NCBI GenBank assembly: GCA_035500775.1
Contig: DATJWY010000081.1
Location: forward strand, 1-13,633
DNA from: DATJWY01 sp035500775
GTDB taxonomy: Bacteria; Pseudomonadota; Alphaproteobacteria; Acetobacterales; Acetobacteraceae
Direction: 5' to 3'
DNA length: 13,633 bases
Part shown: positions 6,462 through 13,590 of the stretch, in pieces
Layout: each line of letters starts with the position of its first letter
How positions within the stretch are numbered: position 1 is the stretch's first letter
The notes under the pieces: model-generated
What the model was told of the DNA's origin: nothing
The model's database searches: none
The model's input: the letters and a program-made list of their open reading frames with translations, nothing else
Position numbers and translations under genes: made by a program

Positions 6462-7957
6462 GGCCTAACCGCCGCCGGGCCAGAAGCCGCAGGATTAACT
6501 GTCCCTGGGGTGATCGCCCCGGCGATGTCGGCGAACCAGTTGGCGACGCCCTGCGGCATGGCGAGGCCGAGCACCAGCACCACGACGAGATGCAGGAAGG
6601 CCGGCACCAGCGCCGCCGGATGCGGGCGCGGGAAGCGGTCCGGCGTCGGCCGGCCGAGGCAGAGCGTCTGCAACCGGGCGATCAGCGCCCAGGCGCCGGT
6701 GAGCAGGCCGATGCCGAGCGGCAAAGCGAGCAGAGGCTGGCGCAGCAGCGTCTCGGTCAGCACCAGGAATTCGCTGGAGAACAGGCCGAAGGGCGGCAGC
6801 CCGGCGACCGCGAGGATGGCGCAGGCCAGGGCGAGGCCGAGGCCGCGATGGCTGCCGAGCAGGCCGCTGATGCGGTCGAAGCTCTGCCCGCCCTTCATCT
6901 GCGCCGCCTGCCCGACCGGGAAATAGACCGCCGCCTTGGCGATGGTGTGCAGCGTCAGGTGCAGCAGCCCGGCATAGGTGGCGCCGGCGCCGCCGAGGCC
7001 GAACGCATAGGCGGCGACGCCGCTCTGCTCGATGGTGGAGAAGGCGAAGAAGCGCTTCACGTCCCGCCGCCGCCACAGGCTGAAGGCGGCGAGCAGCAGG
7101 GAAAGCAGCCCGAGCGCCATCAGCGGCGGCCCGGGCGGCAGCGCGCCGCCATGAGCGAGGTTGTTCGCCTCCATGATGCCGCGCAGCCGCAGGATCGCGA
7201 CCAGCGCCACGTTCATGATCGAGGCGGCGAGGATGGCGGAAACCGGGGTCGGCCCCTCGGCATGCGCGTCCGGCATCCAGGCATGCAGCGGGGCGAGCGC
7301 CGCCTTGGTGCCGTAGCCGATCAGCAGGAAGACGAAGGCGAGGTTCAGCACCGCGGCGCTGCAGCGCGGGGCGGCGGCGGTGAGCGCCGTCCAGCTCAGC
7401 CCGGCCGGGCCCGGCCCGAGGGCTCCCTGTCCGGCCAGATACAGCACGACGGTGCCGAACAGGGCGAGCGCCACGCCGACGCCGCAGAGGATGAAATACT
7501 TCCAGGCGGCCTCGATCGCGGCCGCCGTCGCCGGCAGGGCGACGACGATGGCGGCCGCGATCGTTGCGGCCTCCATCGCCACCCAGGTGATCGCCGGGTT
7601 GTCGGCGAGCAGGGCGAGCAGCATGAAGCCGAGCAGCGCCTGGAACATCACATGGTAGGTGCGCGCCCCCGACCGCTCCATGCGCCCGGCGGCAAGCTCG
7701 GCGCCAATATAGGCGACGCTGTAGCCGGCGCTGGTCATGCCGATGAAGGCGGTCAGCACCGCCATGTGCAGGGCAAGCCCGTCGGTGAGCCAGGCGCCGG
7801 ACGGCGCGGGCGCGATCCAGGCGAGGGCCAGGGCGGCGGCGAAGGTCAGAGCGGCCATGGCGAAATTCGCCCAGGCGGCGAGGCGCATGGAGGGGATCAG
7901 GCCGAGCAGCGCCGCGGCGGCGAGCGGCAGCAGGACGACCAGGGCGGCGAGGCTCAT
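6458..7957 (-). CDS. hyfF: Antiporter-like membrane subunit (HyfF; NuoL/M/N family)
   Basis: This is an inner-membrane proton- or cation-translocating subunit of the same complex. The 499-residue product is almost wholly hydrophobic, with about 14 membrane helices. Pumping residues of the family are present: E129 in WVAMEAATI, K153 in AWKYFILCG, K218 in GYGTKAALAPLHAW, and K341 in HTIAKAAVYF. The helix-breaking block LAPLHAWMPDAHAEGPTPVS (221-240) is typical of this family. It lies in the operon between hyfE, whose stop it overlaps by four bases (ATGA), and hyfG. Choice of HyfF over other antiporter-like paralogues rests on gene order and on length near 500 residues. Confidence 0.9.
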   Translation of the reverse strand: MSLAALVVLLPLAAAALLGLIPSMRLAAWANFAMAALTFAAALALAWIAPAPSGAWLTDGLALHMAVLTAFIGMTSAGYSVAYIGAELAAGRMERSGARTYHVMFQALLGFMLLALLADNPAITWVAMEAATIAAAIVVALPATAAAIEAAWKYFILCGVGVALALFGTVVLYLAGQGALGPGPAGLSWTALTAAAPRCSAAVLNLAFVFLLIGYGTKAALAPLHAWMPDAHAEGPTPVSAILAASIMNVALVAILRLRGIMEANNLAHGGALPPGPPLMALGLLSLLLAAFSLWRRRDVKRFFAFSTIEQSGVAAYAFGLGGAGATYAGLLHLTLHTIAKAAVYFPVGQAAQMKGGQSFDRISGLLGSHRGLGLALACAILAVAGLPPFGLFSSEFLVLTETLLRQPLLALPLGIGLLTGAWALIARLQTLCLGRPTPDRFPRPHPAALVPAFLHLVVVLVLGLAMPQGVANWFADIAGAITPGTVNPAASGPAAVRP

Positions 7958-8631
7958 CGCTGCGCCCCGCCCACGCGGTCGAGATGGTGCAGCTCCAGGC
8001 TCGCGAAGCGCTCACGCATGCGGCGGACCAGGAGGCCGAACACCGCGGTCGCGACCAGCACCAGCACGGCGATCGACAGCTCCACCAGCAGCGGCATGCC
8101 GACCACGCCGATCGCGGCCAGGATCAGCCCGTTCTCCAGCGACAGGAAGCCGACGACCTGGGGCAGCACCGTGCGCCGCGTGATCATGGCGAGCAGGCCG
8201 AGCAGCACGACGGAGAGGGCGAGGGCGAGATCCTCGCGCGCCAGCGCCGCCGCCGAGATCGTCATCGGCAGGATCACCAGGATGGCGAGCGTGACCATGG
8301 CGACGCCGATCGCCATGGTCGGGAACACGCCGAGCACCGGGTCGATCGAACGCTGCGCGTCGAGGCGGCGCACGATCCAGTGCAGGGCGAGGGGAATGAG
8401 GAGGCCCTTGGCGATCAGGGTCAGGGCGCCGGTGACGTAAAGCTCCGTCGCCCCCTGCACCCAGCCCTGCCAGAACGCGGCGGCGGCCAGCAGCACCGAT
8501 TGCGCGGCGTAGGCGTTCGCCATGGCGATCACCCGGCGCTGATAGAGCTGGGCGAAGGAGAACAGCAGCACCCCGGCGCCGAGGACATGGGCGAGGTCAT
8601 AATCCAGCATATGCGGCCCGGCATGCGGCAT
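7954..8631 (-). CDS. hyfE: Hydrogenase-4 component E-like membrane protein (NuoK-related)
   Basis: This is a small membrane subunit joining the antiporter-like and NuoH-like parts of the complex. The 225-residue product has six or seven predicted hydrophobic helices. The C-terminal half resembles NuoK, with two buried glutamates: E166 in GFLSLENGLIL and E184 in MPLLVELSI. These are counterparts of the NuoK glutamates used in proton transfer. K75 in TLIAKGLLIP is a further charged residue within a helix. The ATG at 8631 shares one base with the hyfC stop (TGATG), which supports it. The frame runs open further upstream to 8739 but that part overlaps hyfC. A second candidate ATG lies at 8610. 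The family call is firm and the exact start is likely but not certain. Confidence 0.88.
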   Translation of the reverse strand: MPHAGPHMLDYDLAHVLGAGVLLFSFAQLYQRRVIAMANAYAAQSVLLAAAAFWQGWVQGATELYVTGALTLIAKGLLIPLALHWIVRRLDAQRSIDPVLGVFPTMAIGVAMVTLAILVILPMTISAAALAREDLALALSVVLLGLLAMITRRTVLPQVVGFLSLENGLILAAIGVVGMPLLVELSIAVLVLVATAVFGLLVRRMRERFASLELHHLDRVGGAQR

Positions 8632-9590
8632 CAGGCGAAACCCTGGCCAAGGAACAGGAACACCGAGGCAAGCAGGCCGAGCAGCACGGCGAGGCCGAGC
8701 AGCTCCGGCACACGGAACACCCGCATCTTGGCCACGCACACCTCCAGCACGGCCAGCGCCAGGGACAGCACCAGCAGCTTGCCGCCCCAGGCGAGCAGGC
8801 CAAACCCCCAGGCGAGCGGCCCTGCCCCCTCCGGCGCCATGCCGAAAGGCAGGTAGATCGCGGCGATGAGCGAGAGCCAGATGAGCTGGCGCAGGCTCGC
8901 CGCGTACTCGATCAGCGCCAGATGCCGGCCGGAATATTCCAGCGCCATCGCCTCGTGCACCATCGTCAGTTCGAGATGCGTCGCCGGATTATCCACCGGC
9001 AGCCGCCCCATCTCGGCGAGCGCGGTGAGCAGGGTCGCGGGCAAGGCGAGGCCGAGCGCGACGCTGAGCCCCGGCGCGAACTGGCGCAGCGTGTCGGCGA
9101 TGACGTTGAGGTTGGTGGTGCCGCAGAGCAGGCCGAGCACCAGCACGACAAGCATCAGGGCGGGCTCGGCGAAGGCGGCGAAGAAGCTCTCCCGGCTCGC
9201 GCCGATGCCGCCGAAGGCGGTGCCGACATCGAGCGCGGCCAAGGTGAGGACGACGCGGCCGAGGGCGAGCAGCCCGGCCAGCACGATCAGGTCGGCGAGC
9301 GGCGCCGTGCTCATGCCGAGGGCGAAGGAGGGCACGAGCAGGGCGGCGACGATGGTCGCGGCGCAGATGATCGCGGGGGCGAGGATAAAGAGCGGCGAGG
9401 CGTTCTCGGCCAGCACCGGCTCCTTGCGCATCAGGCGGGCGAGATCCCGCCAGGGCTGCGTGACCGGCGCGCCGAGGCGTCCGAGCAGCCGGGCCTTGAT
9501 CCGGCGGATCAGGCCGACCAGCACCGGAGCGGCGGCCAGCATCAGCGCCGCATGCAGCAGCAGGGCGGCGAGGCCGAGCAACGCCGTCAC
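8631..9590 (-). CDS. hyfC: Hydrogenase-4 component C / NuoH-like membrane subunit
   Basis: This is the NuoH/HycD-family membrane subunit that links the electron-transfer arm to the proton-pumping arm. The 319-residue product has about eight hydrophobic helices. Conserved NuoH-type loops are visible: KARLLGRLGAP (32-42), RKEPV (55-59), GGIGASRE (127-134), and the acidic loop EMGRLPVDNPATHLELT (193-209), followed by VHEAMALEYSG (211-221). The start is taken as GTG at 9590, overlapping the hyfB stop as GTGA. The frame is open up to 9935, but that extension is arginine- and proline-rich, non-membrane-like, and lies inside hyfB, so it is rejected. The symbol is by homology to HyfC/HycD. Confidence 0.88.
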   Translation of the reverse strand: MTALLGLAALLLHAALMLAAAPVLVGLIRRIKARLLGRLGAPVTQPWRDLARLMRKEPVLAENASPLFILAPAIICAATIVAALLVPSFALGMSTAPLADLIVLAGLLALGRVVLTLAALDVGTAFGGIGASRESFFAAFAEPALMLVVLVLGLLCGTTNLNVIADTLRQFAPGLSVALGLALPATLLTALAEMGRLPVDNPATHLELTMVHEAMALEYSGRHLALIEYAASLRQLIWLSLIAAIYLPFGMAPEGAGPLAWGFGLLAWGGKLLVLSLALAVLEVCVAKMRVFRVPELLGLAVLLGLLASVFLFLGQGFA

Positions 9591-11620
9591 GCCAGCCCCC
9601 AGGCCGCGAGCACGATCAGCAGCGCCAGCAGCGCCGAAACCACCACCACGAGGGTGCGGCGGATGGTCAGGAACTGCATGCGGTTGGCCCGCAGGGTCAG
9701 CCAATGGCGCAGACGCAGCACCGGATGATGCAGCCAGGTTTCGGCCGGATCGCGCCAGCGCAGCGTGTAGCGCGCCGGACGGGTCTGGCCGGGGCCGGGC
9801 ATGTCCACGCTCTCGCGCGCGCCGAGCAGGCCGCGGCCGAGCAGATGGATGAAGGGCTGGGCGAGCGAGAGGCCGCCATACTGGGTCGCCGGGTCGCCGA
9901 AGGGGAGCCAGGGCGGCGGGGCGGCGAAACCGCAATCCCAGGCCGGGCCGCGCGGGATCTCGGCAAGACCGCCGATGCGCCCCTCCACGACGCCGCCGTT
10001 GCGTCTGCGCAGCAGCAGGACGGCGGCGGCGAGGCCGGCGAGCGCCAGCAGCGCGGCGATGGCCGGGGCGGCATAGGCCGGGGCATCGCGCGCCGGAGCA
10101 ATGGCCCAGATCCCCGTCCGCCCCTCCAGGGCCACGCCGGTCAGCCCTTCCAGCGCCGGTCCGGCCAGGATCAGCCCAAGCCCCGGGAACAGGCCGAGCA
10201 GCACCGAGAGGCCGGCGAGAACGCGCAGCACGGCGAGGCGGCGCGGCGCTTCCTCATCCGCCGCGGCGACGCGCGGGCTGCGCGGCCGGCCGAGGAACAC
10301 GATACCGATCAGCCGCACCGCGGCCGCCGCGGCGAGCCCGCCCGACAGCGCGACCAGGGCGGCGATGACGGCGATCAGCGCCGGCAAGGCGAGGCCGCCG
10401 ATGCGCGGGGCGGCGAACAGGGATTGCAGGATCATCCACACGCTGGCGAAGCCGGAGAAGGGCGGCAGGGCGGCGAGCGCGCCCGCGCCGGCCAGGGCGC
10501 AGAGCGTCGTTCCCGGCATGCGATGGATCAGGCCGCCAAGCAAGGCGAGGCGGCGCGTCCCGGCCCCGTGCTGCACCGCCCCGGCGCAGAGGAAGAGCAG
10601 CGTCTTGAACACGGCATGGTTCAGGACATGCAGCAGCGCGCCGCCCAGGGCGAAGGCGGCGAGCACCGGCAGGTCCGAGCCGCGCGCGAGCAGGCCGACG
10701 CCGAGCCCGACCGCGATCAGGCCGAGATTCTCCACCGTGCTCGCCGCCAGCGCCGCCTTCATGTCGCCCTCGACATTGGCGCGCAGCGCGCCGAGCACGG
10801 CGGAGGCGGCGCCCATGACGAGCAGCGGCACGCCCCACCAGGCGGGGGTCGCGGGGCCGGCGAGATCGAACAGCACGCGGACCAGCACATAGGCGGCGAC
10901 CTTGGTCATGCCGCCCGACATCAGCGCCGAGACATGCGACGGCGCCGCCGGATGCGCGACCGGCAGCCAGGCATGCAGCGGAACCAACCCCGCCTTGGAC
11001 CCCGCCCCGATCAGGATCAGCCCCAGCACCGCCGCGCCCCGCCAGGAGGGGGCCGGCAGGCTGGCGGCGTCACGGATCGCGCCGAAGCCGAATCCCGGCA
11101 GCAGCCCGTCGGTCGGCAGCAGCAGCGCCAGGGCGGAGACGAGGGCGACTCCGCTCATGATCGCCATGCCAAGATAGAGTCGCCCTGCACGCCGGCCGCG
11201 CGCCGCCTCGCCGCCCGCGAGCACGAGGCCCCAGGAGGCGACCGACATCGCCTCGAAGCCGAGGGCGAGGCCGAAGGCATCGCCGGCGAGGAGCGCGAGC
11301 AGCATCCCCGCCAGGAAGGCGGGCAGGAGCGGCGCGGAGCGTTCCGGCCGGTCCGGCGCCGAGGCGGCCGCGCAGGCCCCGGCCAGCAGCACCGGGACCA
11401 GGAAGAAGCCGGAGAGCGCGTCGAGCGCCAGCGACATGCCGAAACCCGGCAGACCGAACGGCAGCGGCAGCGCCGTCGGCACCGCCCCTGTCGCCAGATA
11501 GATGAAATCGAGGAGCAGGCCGCCGCCGCACAGCATCGTCGTCACCGCCGGCACGGCGCGCGCGGCGCCCGGCGCCAGGGCGGCGGCGCAGGCGGTCGCG
11601 AGCAATCCGGCGAGCAGCAA
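9587..11620 (-). CDS. hyfB: Hydrogenase-4 component B-like antiporter subunit (HyfB/HycC)
   Basis: This is the first gene of the operon and the larger antiporter-like pump subunit. It is 677 residues long from the TTG at 11620. E123 (LALGFEAMS), K209 (GAGSKAGLVPLHAW), K240 (MSGGMTKVAAYV) and K339 (LNHAVFKTLLF) occupy the family's ion-path positions. The C-terminal extension with WDCGFA and TQYGGLSLAQPF is typical of HyfB/HycC and absent from NuoL. The start is uncertain. Between the in-frame stop at 11695-11693 and position 11620 there is no ATG or GTG, yet the encoded hydrophobic stretch continues upstream (VLSILILLALALL), so translation may begin earlier, for example at CTG 11650. Later candidates are GTG 11554 and ATG 11536. 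Confidence 0.88.
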   Translation of the reverse strand: MLLAGLLATACAAALAPGAARAVPAVTTMLCGGGLLLDFIYLATGAVPTALPLPFGLPGFGMSLALDALSGFFLVPVLLAGACAAASAPDRPERSAPLLPAFLAGMLLALLAGDAFGLALGFEAMSVASWGLVLAGGEAARGRRAGRLYLGMAIMSGVALVSALALLLPTDGLLPGFGFGAIRDAASLPAPSWRGAAVLGLILIGAGSKAGLVPLHAWLPVAHPAAPSHVSALMSGGMTKVAAYVLVRVLFDLAGPATPAWWGVPLLVMGAASAVLGALRANVEGDMKAALAASTVENLGLIAVGLGVGLLARGSDLPVLAAFALGGALLHVLNHAVFKTLLFLCAGAVQHGAGTRRLALLGGLIHRMPGTTLCALAGAGALAALPPFSGFASVWMILQSLFAAPRIGGLALPALIAVIAALVALSGGLAAAAAVRLIGIVFLGRPRSPRVAAADEEAPRRLAVLRVLAGLSVLLGLFPGLGLILAGPALEGLTGVALEGRTGIWAIAPARDAPAYAAPAIAALLALAGLAAAVLLLRRRNGGVVEGRIGGLAEIPRGPAWDCGFAAPPPWLPFGDPATQYGGLSLAQPFIHLLGRGLLGARESVDMPGPGQTRPARYTLRWRDPAETWLHHPVLRLRHWLTLRANRMQFLTIRRTLVVVVSALLALLIVLAAWGLA

Positions 11621-11783
11621 CGCCAGGGCGAGGAGGATGAGGATGCTCAGAACCGGGCGCTCGCACGATGAAACGATATTGGTCGCGGAACTCTATAGCC
11701 GCGCCGGTGCCGGAGAAAGGCGGCAAGACCGCTCGTCACCGCAAACCCTCGCCAGCACACCGCGCGCCCCAGGGATTGACGTG
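11621..11783. other. Divergent intergenic region between the hyf-like operon and the acyl-CoA dehydrogenase gene
   Basis: This gap should hold the promoter of the six-gene operon (minus strand) and perhaps that of the downstream dehydrogenase gene. The strip at 11670-11700 is the most AT-rich part (CGATATTGG, CTCTATAG). Read on the minus strand it has a TATAGA that could be a -10 element, but no convincing -35 lies at the right distance. I see no clear regulator operator. Confidence 0.35.
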
Positions 11784-11847
11784 AACGTGACCGGGGGTCC
11801 GGGGCCTCAAGGCCCCGGCGGGGTCCAGAGGCAGCGCCCCTGGCCTT
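11784..11847 (-). repeat. Intergenic two-hairpin repeat, unit F, before the acyl-CoA dehydrogenase gene
   Basis: CCGGGGCC (11799-11806) pairs with GGCCCCGG (11811-11818). CCAGAGGC (11825-11832) pairs with GCCCCTGG (11836-11843) with one mismatch around an AGC loop. It reads in the minus direction, with GGCCTT at its proximal end 13 bases before the ATG at 11861. Its far end reads ACCCCCGGTCACGTT on the minus strand, matching the ACCCCCGATCACTTT of unit G1. Confidence 0.88.
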
Positions 11848-11860
11848 ATCCTGCGTGCCC

Positions 11861-13519
11861 ATGCGCTCCTTCCTCCAGAACCCTCCTCGGCCGAACAACC
11901 GCTTCCGCACCGACCGCACCCTGCGCCTGACGCTGGAGCGCCTGCTGCCGCCCGAGGTGTTCGCGGCCACCGCCCCCGCCTTCGACCGCATGGGCGAGCG
12001 CGCCGTCGCCGAATTGCCGCCGCTCGCCTGGGCCGCCGAGCGCAACCCGCCGCGCCACGTCCCCTACGACGCCTGGGGCAAACGGGTGGACCGGATCGAG
12101 ACTGACCCCGCCTGGACGCGGCTCATCGCCATCGGTCAGGAGGAGGGCCTGGTCGCCCTGCCCTACGAGGCACCGTATGGCATGCATTCCCGCGTGGTGC
12201 AGGCCGGGCTCATGCAGCTCTACGATCCGGTGAGCGCCATGGCGAGCTGCCCGCTGACGATGACCGACGGCGCCGCCCATGTGCTCGGCCGGCACGATCC
12301 GGCGCTGGCGGCGCGCTACCTGCCCCGCCTGCTCGCGCGGGCGGATGGCTGGACCTCCGGCCAGTGGATGACGGAGACGGCGGGCGGCTCCGATGTCGGC
12401 CGCACCGCGACGGTGGCGCGCCCGGCGGCGGATGGCGCCTGGACCCTGCACGGCACCAAATGGTTCACCTCGGCGACTTCCGGCGAAATAGCGCTGGCGC
12501 TCGCCCGGCCGGAGGGGGCGGAGGCGGGCAGCCGCGGCCTGTCGCTGTTCCTGCTGGAGCTGCGCCGGCCGGACGGGAGCTGGAACGGCATCACCGTGCG
12601 CCGGCTGAAGGACAAGCTCGGCACGCGCGCCCTGCCCACGGCGGAGCTGGATCTCGACGGCACGGTCGCGGTGCCGGTGGGCGGGATCGGCCGGGGCGTG
12701 GGCAAGATCGCGAGCCTGCTCAACGTGGCGCGGCTCTGGGCTTCCTGGAGCGGGCCGGCCGGGGTCGGGCATCTGCTCGCCCTGGCGCGGGACTATGCGA
12801 CGCGGCGGGACGTGTTCGGCGACCGGCTGGCGGCGCGGCCGATCCATCGCGCCTGGCTCGCCCGCATCGCCGCCGAATACGAGGCGATGCTGGCCCTGGT
12901 GTTCGAGGCCGCGGCGGCGCTCGGGCGGGCGGAGCAGGGCGGCGATGGCGGGCTCGCCCGGCTGCTCGCGCCGCTGGCCAAGATCGCCGGGGCGCGGCAA
13001 GGGGTGTGGGCGGCGAGCGAGCTGGTCGAGAGCTTCGGCGGCGCCGGCTATATCGAGGATACCGGCATTCCCCGCGTGCTGCGCGACGTGCATGTGCATT
13101 GCATCTGGGAGGGCACGACCTCGGTGCTCGCCGCCGATGTGCTGCGCGCCCTCGCCGACCGCGCCCTCGTGGAGGGGTACCGGGAGGCGGTGACGCGGCG
13201 GCTGGCCGGGCTTCGTCTCGCCGAAACCCAGGCGCTCGCGGCCCCGATCGAGGCGGCGATGACGACGCTCGCGCCGCTGCTCGCCGAGCCCTCGGAGGCG
13301 GAGGCGCGGCGCATCGCGATCGGCATGGCGCGCACCCTCCAGGCGGCGCTGCTCGCCGAGGCGGCGGAATGGCGGCTGCGCGAGCGGGAGGACGCGACGT
13401 GTCTCGCCGCCGCCCTCCTGTTCACGCGCGAGTCGCTGGTTCCGGCCGCGGCGCCGGAGGTGTCGCTGGACGCGCTGGCGCTGGGTACGCTGCCTGATGC
13501 CAGCGGCGGTAAGTCTTAG
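11861..13519 (+). CDS. Acyl-CoA dehydrogenase family protein, AidB-like
   Basis: This is an FAD-dependent flavoprotein of the acyl-CoA dehydrogenase superfamily, predicted cytoplasmic. The 552-residue product is longer than ordinary acyl-CoA dehydrogenases (about 380-400) and near E. coli AidB in length. Blocks in order: an AidB-type N terminus (NRFRTDRTLRL, 13-23), the flavin-side signature WMTETAGGSDVGRTAT (169-184), HGTKWFTSA (197-205), LNVARLWASWSGPAGV (287-302), FGGAGYIEDTGIPRVLRD (392-409), and IWEGTTS (415-421), in which E417 is the likely catalytic-base position. The substrate is unknown; AidB itself has weak isovaleryl-CoA activity and DNA binding, which cannot be assumed here. A GTG at 11855 is an alternative start. 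No Shine-Dalgarno sequence is visible; repeat F occupies that place. The gene is divergent from the hyf-like operon. Confidence 0.9.
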   Translation: MRSFLQNPPRPNNRFRTDRTLRLTLERLLPPEVFAATAPAFDRMGERAVAELPPLAWAAERNPPRHVPYDAWGKRVDRIETDPAWTRLIAIGQEEGLVALPYEAPYGMHSRVVQAGLMQLYDPVSAMASCPLTMTDGAAHVLGRHDPALAARYLPRLLARADGWTSGQWMTETAGGSDVGRTATVARPAADGAWTLHGTKWFTSATSGEIALALARPEGAEAGSRGLSLFLLELRRPDGSWNGITVRRLKDKLGTRALPTAELDLDGTVAVPVGGIGRGVGKIASLLNVARLWASWSGPAGVGHLLALARDYATRRDVFGDRLAARPIHRAWLARIAAEYEAMLALVFEAAAALGRAEQGGDGGLARLLAPLAKIAGARQGVWAASELVESFGGAGYIEDTGIPRVLRDVHVHCIWEGTTSVLAADVLRALADRALVEGYREAVTRRLAGLRLAETQALAAPIEAAMTTLAPLLAEPSEAEARRIAIGMARTLQAALLAEAAEWRLREREDATCLAAALLFTRESLVPAAAPEVSLDALALGTLPDASGGKS

Positions 13520-13529
13520 CCGGTCAAGA

Positions 13530-13590
13530 AAGGCCAGGGCTCTGCCCTGGACCCGCTGGGGCCTGGAGGCCCCAGACCCCCGATCACTTT
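13530..13590 (+). repeat. Intergenic two-hairpin repeat, unit G1, after the acyl-CoA dehydrogenase gene
   Basis: CCAGGGC (13534-13540) pairs with GCCCTGG (13544-13550) around TCT. CTGGGGCC (13556-13563) pairs with GGCCCCAG (13568-13575), extendable by one T-A pair. It begins with AAGGCC 10 bases after the stop codon, so it is likely transcribed with the gene. No T-run follows. Confidence 0.88.

Noticed and set aside
4908..6926. A 672-codon open frame on the plus strand opposite hyfG/hyfF
   Set aside because: It is antisense to two genes with clear family motifs. Its product is rich in Arg, Gly, Ala and His with no recognisable fold. Long antisense frames are expected in very GC-rich coding DNA.
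6590..8440. A 616-codon open frame opposite hyfF/hyfE
   Set aside because: It is a composition artefact: the product is low-complexity and rich in Gln, Arg, Glu and Gly, and it lies across two real overlapping genes.
7954..8739. A longer hyfE starting at 8739
   Set aside because: The 36-residue extension lies within hyfC and is not membrane-like; ATG 8631 is coupled to the hyfC stop.
8631..9935. A longer hyfC starting at 9935
   Set aside because: The extra 115 residues are Arg/Pro-rich and overlap hyfB; a coupled GTGA start at 9590 gives the normal family length.
4433..11620. Reading the operon as a formate hydrogenlyase or H2-producing hydrogenase 4
   Set aside because: The large subunit lacks Ni-Fe ligands, and no formate dehydrogenase, HyfA/HyfH-type or maturation gene is present in the window.
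9704..11671. A 655-codon open frame opposite hyfB, reaching into the divergent gap
   Set aside because: It mirrors hyfB codon periodicity, and its product is extremely rich in Gln, Arg, Glu and Gly without domains.
11776..11806. TTGACG as a -35 element of a promoter for the acyl-CoA dehydrogenase gene
   Set aside because: At 16-18 bases downstream the sequence is the GC stem of repeat unit F with no -10-like hexamer.
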